Source: CAZWSX01 sp964636985
GTDB lineage: Bacteria; Planctomycetota; Planctomycetia; Pirellulales; Pirellulaceae
DNA length: 64,000 bases
Direction of reading: 5' to 3'
Assembly: GCA_964636985.1 (NCBI GenBank)
Contig: CAZWSX010000011.1
Coordinates: 138,021 to 202,020 of the forward strand
Shown here: in pieces, positions 45,043 to 52,747 of the stretch
How positions within the stretch are numbered: the stretch's first letter is position 1
Layout: every line of letters begins with the position of its first letter
Program-made: the position numbers and the translations under genes
The notes under the pieces: generated by a model
Told to the model about the DNA's origin: nothing
What the model saw: the letters and a program-made list of their open reading frames with translations, nothing else
Databases searched by the model: none

Positions 45043-46512
45043 ATGCACCCCATCGACGAATTCCGCCTAAATCAGACTCGCCGTCAATTTTTCCGCGCCG
45101 CGGGCCTGTCGGCCGGCAGCATCGCCCTGGCATCGATGTTGCCGTCGCTCCGCGCCGACGAACCGGCCAAGCAACCGGAGCGGATGCACCCGGCGCTGCC
45201 TGGCTTCCCGCACTTCGCGCCCAAGGCCAAGGCCATCATCTATCTGCACATGAACGGCGGCCCGTCGCAGATCGATACGTTCGACTACAAGCCGGTCTTG
45301 CAAGAAAACTTTGACAAAGACCTGCCCGACTCGGTTCGCATGGGGCAGCGCATCACAACCATGACCAGCGGGCAAAAACGATTGCCTGTGGCCCCGTCGA
45401 AGTTCGCCTTCTCACAGCACGGGCAATGTGGCACATGGGTGAGCGAGTTGCTCCCCCACACGGCCAAGCACGTCGACGAGATGGCTTTGGTCCGGACGAT
45501 TCACACCAACGCCATCAACCACGACCCCGCCTGCACCTACGTGATGACCGGCAGCGAAGTGCCGGGCAAAGCGAGCCTGGGCTCGTGGGTCTCGTATGGG
45601 CTGGGAAGCGAAAGTAACGATCTGCCGGTGTTTGTGGTCCTGACGCCGATCTGGACCTCCGGCGCAGCCGCCCAGGCTTTGTTCACGCGTATGTGGAGCA
45701 GCGGATTTCTCCCCTCCAGCTTCAACGGCGTCGCGCTTCGAAGCGCCGGCGATCCCGTCCTGTACGTCAAGAATCCCCCAGGCGTCTCGCCGGCCGATCG
45801 TCGTGCGATGCTCGATGCCCTCGGTGAACTTAACGGCAAGAACTTCGAGCAACTAGGCGATCCGGAAATTCGCACCCGGATTGCCCAGTACGAAATGGCT
45901 TTCCGCATGCAAACGAGCGTTCCGGAACTGACCGATCTTTCGACCGAGTCGGCCGAAACGCTCGCCGCTTACGGGCCCGAAGTCACCAAGCCGGGAACAT
46001 TCGCATCGAGCGCGCTGCTGGCGCGGCGGCTCATCGAACGCGGCGTCCGCTGCGTGCAGCTGTTGCATCGCGGCTGGGACCAGCACGGCAACCTGCCTCG
46101 CGATATCGCGGCCCAGTGCTACGACACCGATCAGCCAACCGGTGCCTTGCTGGCAGATCTCAAACAGCGCGGGCTACTCGACAGCACACTAGTCGTCTGG
46201 GGCGGCGAGTTCGGCCGCACCGTCTACTCGCAGGGAACACTCACCAAAGACAACTACGGCCGCGACCACCATCCCCGCAACTTCTGCATGTGGATGGCCG
46301 GAGCCGGGGTCAAAGGGGGAACCGTTTACGGCGAGACCGACGATTTCAGCTACAACATCGTCAAGGACCAGTGCCACATCAACGATTTCAACGCGACCAT
46401 TCTGCACTTGATGGGGATCGACCACGAACGCTTCACGTACAAGTTCCAAGGGCTCGAACAGCGGCTCACCGGTGTCGAACCCCAGCGGGTTGTGACGGAA
46501 ATCATCGCTTAG
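45043..46512 (+). CDS. DUF1501 protein with Tat signal (copy A)
   Basis: A 489-residue protein of the DUF1501 family (alkaline-phosphatase/sulfatase-like fold). The Tat signal TRRQFFRAAGLSAGS lies near residues 13-27. Later family segments include KAKAIIYLHMNGGPSQIDTFDYKP, SWVSYGLGS, VVWGGEFGRT and GRDHHPRNFCMWMAGAGVKGG; the last two carry conserved Glu and His residues of the fold. Secreted folded through Tat, which suggests a metal cofactor. Partner of the preceding PSD1 protein. Confidence 0.92.
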   Translation: MHPIDEFRLNQTRRQFFRAAGLSAGSIALASMLPSLRADEPAKQPERMHPALPGFPHFAPKAKAIIYLHMNGGPSQIDTFDYKPVLQENFDKDLPDSVRMGQRITTMTSGQKRLPVAPSKFAFSQHGQCGTWVSELLPHTAKHVDEMALVRTIHTNAINHDPACTYVMTGSEVPGKASLGSWVSYGLGSESNDLPVFVVLTPIWTSGAAAQALFTRMWSSGFLPSSFNGVALRSAGDPVLYVKNPPGVSPADRRAMLDALGELNGKNFEQLGDPEIRTRIAQYEMAFRMQTSVPELTDLSTESAETLAAYGPEVTKPGTFASSALLARRLIERGVRCVQLLHRGWDQHGNLPRDIAAQCYDTDQPTGALLADLKQRGLLDSTLVVWGGEFGRTVYSQGTLTKDNYGRDHHPRNFCMWMAGAGVKGGTVYGETDDFSYNIVKDQCHINDFNATILHLMGIDHERFTYKFQGLEQRLTGVEPQRVVTEIIA

Positions 46513-46518
46513 CTTGCC

Positions 46519-46908
46519 ATGGATGCGCCACCGAAAAAGCCCGCTTCAGAACGCGCCAAAGCATACCTTTGGCCGTGGTTTGTCGCCTTCTTTTTGATCG
46601 AAGCCCTCGTCGGATACGGCGTAGTCCGTTCGCGAACCGTCTTGCTGGAGTCGTACAAGACCGACCAGGCCCAGTTGGACTGGGACAAATGGAAGGCCGA
46701 CGCCAAGAAAATGGGCGAAGAAAACACCGGCCTCGTCACGCGCCGCGAACCTAAGGCAAATCAACCTCCCGGGTTGATCTTAATGCGCGACTACTTTCCG
46801 CAAATCCTGATCGCGTCCATCGCGCTCAGCGGCGTGCTGACTGGGATGACCATGCTGATGGTCTACGGAATCGTCCATCAGCCGCCGGTCCCGCCACGCG
46901 AAGATTGA
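46519..46908 (+). CDS. Small two-helix membrane protein in the PSD1-DUF1501 operon
   Basis: A 129-residue protein with one hydrophobic segment near residues 17-37 and another near 95-115, separated by a charged Lys/Asp loop. Six bases separate its start from the DUF1501 stop, so it is cotranscribed. No domain recognised; a membrane anchor or assembly helper for the PSD1/DUF1501 pair is a guess. The second PSD1-DUF1501 pair in this window lacks such a gene. Confidence 0.65.
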   Translation: MDAPPKKPASERAKAYLWPWFVAFFLIEALVGYGVVRSRTVLLESYKTDQAQLDWDKWKADAKKMGEENTGLVTRREPKANQPPGLILMRDYFPQILIASIALSGVLTGMTMLMVYGIVHQPPVPPRED

Positions 46909-46955
46909 ACGGCCGGCTACTGTGGCATCGCGCTTAGTTTGCCCGCCTCGGGTGG

Positions 46956-46980
46956 CACTGGCGTCCAAAAGACGCCAGTG
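46956..46980. terminator. Palindrome between convergent genes, likely bidirectional terminator
   Basis: CACTGGCGTC (46956-46965) pairs perfectly with GACGCCAGTG (46971-46980) around a CAAAA loop. It sits between the small membrane protein gene (stop 46908) and the AMP ligase gene (stop 47030). No T tract follows, so it may instead be a repeat element. Confidence 0.45.
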
Positions 46981-47029
46981 TGCGTACGGCAAAACATGGT
47001 GAACCCGAGTATTTGGCTTTGGCAAAGCA

Positions 47030-48712
47030 CTACTCTTTTGCCCCGCCCAATTTGCTCGCCGCCCACACGGCCAGCTTCTCGCGAAAGATCTTCGCGTTGT
47101 GGCGAATATCCACCGGGAGCGCCTTCATCACGAAGACGTCGTCGATCGAGTGCGTCAGTTCGCTCTTCTTTCCGAGGGCAATCAGCTCTTGAACCAGCTC
47201 ACGCTCGGCGGCTGCCGAGGCGGGAAACTTATCCGGCCAAGGCTCGGCAATGATTACCGGGCGCTGGCTGCCGGGCGATCCAACGCCGACCAGGGCACTA
47301 CGATAAATAGCTGGATGCTGGTTGTAGATTGCTTCGCAGCAGATCGTGAACATCACACCATGGGCCGTCGTTACCCGATGGGCCTTGCGGCCACAAAACC
47401 AAAAACGGCCTTGGTCGTCGAAATAACCAACGTCGCCCATCCGGTGCCAAAACCGCTCGCCGTCGGCAACCTTGTGCAGGGCATTGGCATCGGTCCGCGT
47501 CACATACTGTCGCGTCACGACTGGGCCGCTCACCATCAACTCCCCAATCTCCCCTGGCGGCACTTCGCGCGTGCTTGCGATATCAGGCAATGGCCCGTCC
47601 TCGATCGCGATCGCCTTCCAGCGAATTCCCGGAAACGGGCGGCCGACGCACGTCCCCTTTCCTCGCTGGGTGAGCGGCACAGTCTCGGCAAGCAATTCGC
47701 TCGCCGGCATCGAAGCAATCGGCAGCGCCTCGGTGGCGCCGTAGGGAGTGTGAACCTCGCCATCGAAGGCAATCGCCTTCCGCATGTGCCAGAGCACGTG
47801 AGGAGGAACCGGCGCGCCGGCGGACAGCACCCGCTTCAAAGTCGGCAACGTGAGATCATGGTCACGGCAATACTGCCCAACGACGTTAAGTAGCGCCGGC
47901 GAACCAAACGCCTGCGTCGCTTTCCAGTTGGTAATCGCCGCCACGATCTTACGCGGATCGGCCTTCGCCGGCCGCGTGAAATTCATCTCCGGAATCACCG
48001 TCGTGACCCCCATCGCCGCGTTAAATAGCGCGAACAGCGGGAAGCCCGGTACATCGATTTCGCCTGGCTGGATGCCGTAAAAATCGCGAATCTCGACCAC
48101 TTGCTGATCGAATTGCCGGTGTTCGTATAGCACGCCCTTAGGCGGGCCGGTGCTTCCGGTGGTAAAGATGATCGCGGCCGGATCGTCGCTGCGGGTAGTC
48201 GGCAAGGGATAATCGGTCGCACCGATTCCCTTTTGGCGGACTCCATCCAACGTGTGGCCGCCCCAGAACCATCGCCACCCGACAGTCACTAAGAACGCCG
48301 CCCTAGGAAAGCGATGGTTGAGCATCGCTCGAAGCGTGTGCACCAAAGGAATCGCCACGAAGCCTTCCGGCTTGGCTTCTTCGAGACAGGCCAGCAGATT
48401 GGCGCGCCCCATGCCCGGGTCGACCAGGACCATCACCAAACCAGCTCGCAACATCGCGAAGACCAGCGCGATCAGCTGAATCCCCATCGGGACCATCAGC
48501 ACGATCCGCATTCCAGGTCGTGCGCCCGACGCCAACAGCCCGCGGGCCAGCCGATCGACTTCAGCATCAAAATCGGCAAACGTGATTTGCTTATATCGCC
48601 CGTTGCCAAGCGGCTCGGCGATGGCGACCTGCTGAGGCGAATTCCGCGCCCACTCGCGCAGGCGATCGGCGACATTGCAAGTCTCTGGGCTGACTTCAAG
48701 CGGTTGGCTCAT
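47030..48712 (-). CDS. AMP-forming ligase, OleC-like (fatty acid / beta-hydroxy acid activation)
   Basis: A 560-residue ANL-superfamily enzyme starting at ATG 48712. Core motifs are intact: TTGSTGPPKGV (P-loop), TPYGATEALP, GDVGYFDDQGRFWFCGRKAHRV, and the C-terminal HNAKIFREK with the catalytic Lys. The closest family I recognise is the OleC group (fatty-acid CoA ligase-like, beta-lactone synthetases of long-chain olefin synthesis). No oleA, oleB or oleD gene is present here. Its start overlaps the stop of the ATP-grasp gene by four bases, so the two proteins are coupled. Substrate unknown. Confidence 0.78.
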   Translation of the reverse strand: MSQPLEVSPETCNVADRLREWARNSPQQVAIAEPLGNGRYKQITFADFDAEVDRLARGLLASGARPGMRIVLMVPMGIQLIALVFAMLRAGLVMVLVDPGMGRANLLACLEEAKPEGFVAIPLVHTLRAMLNHRFPRAAFLVTVGWRWFWGGHTLDGVRQKGIGATDYPLPTTRSDDPAAIIFTTGSTGPPKGVLYEHRQFDQQVVEIRDFYGIQPGEIDVPGFPLFALFNAAMGVTTVIPEMNFTRPAKADPRKIVAAITNWKATQAFGSPALLNVVGQYCRDHDLTLPTLKRVLSAGAPVPPHVLWHMRKAIAFDGEVHTPYGATEALPIASMPASELLAETVPLTQRGKGTCVGRPFPGIRWKAIAIEDGPLPDIASTREVPPGEIGELMVSGPVVTRQYVTRTDANALHKVADGERFWHRMGDVGYFDDQGRFWFCGRKAHRVTTAHGVMFTICCEAIYNQHPAIYRSALVGVGSPGSQRPVIIAEPWPDKFPASAAAERELVQELIALGKKSELTHSIDDVFVMKALPVDIRHNAKIFREKLAVWAASKLGGAKE

Positions 48713-49620
48713 CCCGCCTTTGCTCCGCTGGCGGCCTTGCGATTTCGCACGCAGTCGCACGCGAACTCGACAACCAGACTCGCGATATCGATATCGTGCG
48801 CCCTGGCGAGGCCTTTCCACCCCGGCACAGCATTGACTTCGAGCACGGTCCACCCGCCGGGCGTTTCCAGCAAGTCGACACCCGCGATGGTCGAGCCCAC
48901 GCACCCGGCCGCGCGCCGTGCCACGTGTACAAGTTCATCAGTAAGCGGAAAGAGTTCCACTTTGGCGCCGCGGCTAACATTCGCGCGCCAGTCGCCGGGG
49001 TTCGAGCGGCGAATCGCCCAGGCCCGATCGCCCAACAGGAACACGCGAACGTCGTAGCCATCGTTGGGCACAAACTCTTGCAAGTAAACAATCGAGCCGC
49101 CGCCCGTGAGAAGTTTGAACGCCCGCCAGGCGAGATCGACGTCGTCGATCCGCATCAGCCCGCGTCCTTCGCTACCAAACAGCGGCTTCACGATGACATC
49201 GCGGCCAAGCAACTCGAACGCCGCCAGCGACTCGTCGATGGTTTGGCAAGCGATCGTGCGTGGCGTCCGAATGCCCGCCAGCGCCAACCGTGCCGATGTG
49301 AGATACTTGTCGACGGCAGCCTCGACGGCCTTCGGTGGATTCAACACCACCATGCCGGTTGCTTCGAGAATCGCCAAGGCGTCCATCCGGAAAACGACTT
49401 GCTCGAGCGACCCAGGCGGCATCGTGCGAACCAGGATCGCGTCGCAGGCGGCGAGATCGACTTCTCCCACGGTGATGCGACACGGGTCCGCTTGCATCGC
49501 GGCGACATGCCCCGATAATTCGGCGAACGGGATGATTGCCATCTCGTGCTGAGCGCCGCCCGCGCGAATTAAATCGCGTGCGTACCATCCATCAGGATCG
49601 GCCAAGACTCCGATACGCAT
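48709..49620 (-). CDS. RimK-like ATP-grasp ligase
   Basis: A 303-residue ATP-grasp enzyme starting at ATG 49620. The family signature is visible: AVDKYLTSARLALAGIRTPRT, VIVKPLFGSEGRGLMRI (ATP-binding Lys and Gly loop), YLQEFVPNDGYDVRVFLLGDRAWAIRR, and the metal-binding VLEVNAVPGWKG. RimK-type enzymes add glutamate or another amino acid to a carboxylate. Relatives act on ribosomal protein S6 or on the tetrahydromethanopterin side chain, a cofactor some planctomycetes make. Coupling to an AMP ligase suggests a small dedicated pathway; the substrate is not known. Confidence 0.82.
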   Translation of the reverse strand: MRIGVLADPDGWYARDLIRAGGAQHEMAIIPFAELSGHVAAMQADPCRITVGEVDLAACDAILVRTMPPGSLEQVVFRMDALAILEATGMVVLNPPKAVEAAVDKYLTSARLALAGIRTPRTIACQTIDESLAAFELLGRDVIVKPLFGSEGRGLMRIDDVDLAWRAFKLLTGGGSIVYLQEFVPNDGYDVRVFLLGDRAWAIRRSNPGDWRANVSRGAKVELFPLTDELVHVARRAAGCVGSTIAGVDLLETPGGWTVLEVNAVPGWKGLARAHDIDIASLVVEFACDCVRNRKAASGAKAG

Positions 49621-49787
49621 GTAGAAACCGCAAAATTCCAGTCGAAATAGGGGGTCGCAAAGGCTCTTGCCAACGTCGCTGAGTAAGCTTTGGCAAGTAA
49701 ACTTCGCAGTGTACTCGGTGCAAGCGATTTCGGCACGGCCTGTCGGCATCTCACCTCAATTCGCACCGAACCCCACCTTCGCCCCTC

Positions 49788-50717
49788 ATGTCCTGGCAGG
49801 GAATGCCGTACTTCATTTTCATACTGTTGTGCGCCTTGTTCAGCGTCAGCTTCCTGCTGATGAAAAAGGCGGTGCTGGGCTTTTCGCCTGCGGCAGTCGG
49901 ATTCGGCCGCGTCCTGGGTGGGATGTTGTTTCTCGTCACGTTCTTCTGGCTGCTGGGAGAACGCCGCAAGCTCCGGCTTGCCGATTCCATCCCGATCCTG
50001 ATCGTCGCGCTCTTTGGTTTCGCATGGCCCTTCTACATTCAGCCGGAGATCATTCCACGCGTTGGCAGCGGCCACATGGCGGTGATCGTCAGCCTGGTGC
50101 CACTCTTGACCATTGCCATTTCCGCCGTTTGGCTCGGCATCATGCCAACTGGACGGCAATTCGTCGGCGCCATCGGCGCATTCATCTGCCTCGGTATTCT
50201 CAACTGGGACCGCATGCAGACAGATCTGCGAGTCGGCGACCTTCTGTTGGCCGCGACCGTGCCGATTGGTTATGCCGTCTCGAACATCTGCGTTCGCCAG
50301 CAGCTCTCTCATTGCTCGGCCATGGAAACGACCGGCACCAGCCTGGCAGTCGCGACGCTCGCGTCGGCACCAATGGCTTTTCTGTCACCAAGTCCCCCAA
50401 ACGTTGAAGCTGGAACTTTTTGGTGGAGCCTGGCCTCGATCGCTGTGCTGGGCGTCGTCCACGCCGGCTTCAGCTCGTGGCTGTTCAACAAGCTGATTCA
50501 CGATCAAGGGCCGCTGTTTGCCGGAATGATGACCAACGTCGCGCCAATCGGCGCCGTACTGATTGGCATCTACGACGGCGAAAAGTTCACCGTGACGCAG
50601 GGATTCGCGTTGGCTGGAATCGTAGCCATGGTGACGCTGGTGCAGTTCGGCAGCGCAGCCACGCGCGAGCCGTTGCCCTCGCCGGAAGAACTGCACGTTG
50701 CCAAAGCGGAACGGTAG
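49788..50717 (+). CDS. EamA-family (DMT superfamily) membrane transporter
   Basis: A 309-residue inner-membrane protein with ten predicted helices in two EamA repeats. FILLCALFSVSFLLMKKAVLGFSP and FGRVLGGMLFL mark the first repeat, while IAVLGVVHAGFSSWLFNKLIHDQGP and MTNVAPIGAVLIGIYDGE mark the second. It probably exports small metabolites or amino acids. It is divergent from the ATP-grasp gene across 167 bases, so it might export a product of that pathway, though this is only positional. Confidence 0.88.
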   Translation: MSWQGMPYFIFILLCALFSVSFLLMKKAVLGFSPAAVGFGRVLGGMLFLVTFFWLLGERRKLRLADSIPILIVALFGFAWPFYIQPEIIPRVGSGHMAVIVSLVPLLTIAISAVWLGIMPTGRQFVGAIGAFICLGILNWDRMQTDLRVGDLLLAATVPIGYAVSNICVRQQLSHCSAMETTGTSLAVATLASAPMAFLSPSPPNVEAGTFWWSLASIAVLGVVHAGFSSWLFNKLIHDQGPLFAGMMTNVAPIGAVLIGIYDGEKFTVTQGFALAGIVAMVTLVQFGSAATREPLPSPEELHVAKAER

Positions 50718-50739
50718 AGCGCCACTCGTAGCGACACCG

Positions 50740-51282
50740 CTACCCGCGCACTTTCGACATGTCTTCCCAGAAGTAAACGTAGATATCCAGGTCGTGCTTG
50801 AGTGGGCAATCGCGCGACGGCGAAACACGCGCTTTTCGGAGACTTACCCACTCCATCTTTCCGCCCCTTTTCCAAGTCACGCGAAAAGTCCCAATCATGA
50901 GCAGCTCGACAGTGCAACCGTGAACATCGACTGCTAGTTTTCCATGCGTTTGAAGTCCGGGAAAACGCACCCCGCATCCGACAGGCCTGGAGTCTCGTGG
51001 GAGCTCAGGCGTGTATTTAAGGGAGCCAAGCCGTGAGTAAGCGAACGAAACGGCGAGAGCGCTAAAGAAAATATGGATCAACCAGAGCACAGCGGGCACC
51101 ATGAACAGCGGACAGCCCACAAGCACCCATGCGGGTACAGGTGGCTTGAACATATGCACCACCCACACAACCGCGCTCGACCACTGAACGATCACGGCAA
51201 AGGCGGTTAGCACGTAGGTCGTAACGATCGCGAACCGCGTACGCGGCCGGCAGGGCACCTCGGACGTTTGATCAAGTTCCAA
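50740..51282 (-). CDS. Hypothetical membrane protein
   Basis: A 180-residue protein with two hydrophobic segments (about 18-45 and 50-80) and a soluble C-terminal half with beta character (PVGCGVRFPGLQTHGKLAVDV, FRVTWKRGGKMEWVSL). The start appears to be TTG at 51282, since no ATG precedes the first helix; it is therefore uncertain. Convergent with the EamA gene. I do not recognise the family. Confidence 0.5.
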   Translation of the reverse strand: MELDQTSEVPCRPRTRFAIVTTYVLTAFAVIVQWSSAVVWVVHMFKPPVPAWVLVGCPLFMVPAVLWLIHIFFSALAVSFAYSRLGSLKYTPELPRDSRPVGCGVRFPGLQTHGKLAVDVHGCTVELLMIGTFRVTWKRGGKMEWVSLRKARVSPSRDCPLKHDLDIYVYFWEDMSKVRG

Positions 51283-51317
51283 CTGGCACCAGAGTCAGAG
51301 GAAGAATTACCTCTCGC

Positions 51318-52742
51318 CTAAGTCAGAATATCGCGGATCACGTTTCCGTGAACATCAGTCAAGCGATAGTCGCGGCCCTGAAAGCGATAAGTGAGCCGCA
51401 GGTGGTCCATGCCGAGTTGGTTCAGAATCGTCGCCTGAAGATCGTGCACGTGGGTTTGATTCTCGACCGCACTCCAGCCAATCTCGTCGGTCGTGCCGCG
51501 AATGTAGCCTGGCTTCGTCCCGCCTCCGGCCAGCCACATCGTGTACGCGTCAACGTGATGATCGCGGCCGATCGTCTCGCGCGATTCCCCCAGCGGCGTG
51601 CGGCCGAACTCTCCGCCCCACACCACCAGCGTCTCGTCGAGCAAGCCTCGTCGCTTCAAATCCATCACCAAGGCGGCGCTCGGTTGGTCGACCTCTTTGC
51701 AGATGTTGTCGAGCGCATTTCCCAGGTCGAGCGGCCCACCGTGCATATCCCAATCGGTGTGGTAAAGCTGAACGAACCGCACACCGCGCTCGATCAATCG
51801 GCGAGCCAGCAAGCAATTCATTGCGTACGACGATTTCCCTTTTTCCGCTCCATACAGGGCCATCGTCTCGTCCGATTCATCGGAGACGTCCATTAATTCC
51901 GGCGCACTGGTTTGCATGCGGAACGCCATCTCGTAGGCGGCGATGCGCGTATCGATCTCCGGATCGCCTACCGTGTCGCGGCGCAAACGGTTGAGATCAC
52001 CCACCGCGTCGACAAAGCGCCCTTGCTCCCCGTGATCGATCCCCGGCGGCGCCGCCAAATCGAGGATGGGGTTGGCCCCCTTCAGGAACGGCACGCCTTG
52101 GTACACGCTCGGCAAAAATCCGCTCGTCCACAGCGCAGCGCCACCTCGCGGGCCGCGCGGCCCCGACTGCAGCACGCAAAATGCCGGCAAGTTGTCTGAG
52201 ACGCTTCCCAAGCCGTACGTCACCCACGATCCCATGCTCGGCCGGCCGAACTGGGGCGATCCGGTGTTGAGGAAGACCTTCGCCGGACCGTGATTGAAGA
52301 CGTCGGTCTTCATCCCCTTCACCCAGCAAATCTCGTCGACGATCTTTTGCTTGTGCGGAAGGAGTTCGCTCAACTCCATGCCACACTGCCCGTACTTCGC
52401 GAATTTTCGCTTCGATCCCAGCAGCTTGGCGTCGGCCTTCAGGAACGCAAATCGCTTCCCTTTGGTAAACGATTCCGGCGGTGGTTGCCCGTGCAGGTCG
52501 CGGAGCTTGGGCTTATCGTCGAACAGTTCCAACTGGCTCGGTCCGCCCGCCATGAACAGGAAGATCACGGCCTTGGCTTTGGCGGGAAAATGCGATGGCT
52601 TGGCGGCTAGCGGATTGGAGCTTTCCGCGGCCGAAGCATCCTGGTGCGAAAGCGCCGAGAGCGCCATGCCGCCAATGCCAAGCCCGCAGTTCTTAAGGAA
52701 CTCGCGTCGGGCAGCTGCGTATTGATTATCGGTGTCGCTCAT
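51318..52742 (-). CDS. DUF1501 protein with twin-arginine signal (copy B)
   Basis: A 474-residue DUF1501 protein. ATG 52742 is supported by GGGAG eight bases upstream; the frame is open further upstream, but that stretch lies inside the preceding gene. A Tat-like signal ARREFLKNCGLGIGG begins near residue 11. The segments KAKAVIFLFMAGGPSQLELFDDKP, VVWGGEFGRTP and GRDHHVDAYTMWLAGGGTKPG match copy A. It follows the PSD1 gene with a five-base gap. Confidence 0.92.
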   Translation of the reverse strand: MSDTDNQYAAARREFLKNCGLGIGGMALSALSHQDASAAESSNPLAAKPSHFPAKAKAVIFLFMAGGPSQLELFDDKPKLRDLHGQPPPESFTKGKRFAFLKADAKLLGSKRKFAKYGQCGMELSELLPHKQKIVDEICWVKGMKTDVFNHGPAKVFLNTGSPQFGRPSMGSWVTYGLGSVSDNLPAFCVLQSGPRGPRGGAALWTSGFLPSVYQGVPFLKGANPILDLAAPPGIDHGEQGRFVDAVGDLNRLRRDTVGDPEIDTRIAAYEMAFRMQTSAPELMDVSDESDETMALYGAEKGKSSYAMNCLLARRLIERGVRFVQLYHTDWDMHGGPLDLGNALDNICKEVDQPSAALVMDLKRRGLLDETLVVWGGEFGRTPLGESRETIGRDHHVDAYTMWLAGGGTKPGYIRGTTDEIGWSAVENQTHVHDLQATILNQLGMDHLRLTYRFQGRDYRLTDVHGNVIRDILT

Positions 52743-52747
52743 CGTCG

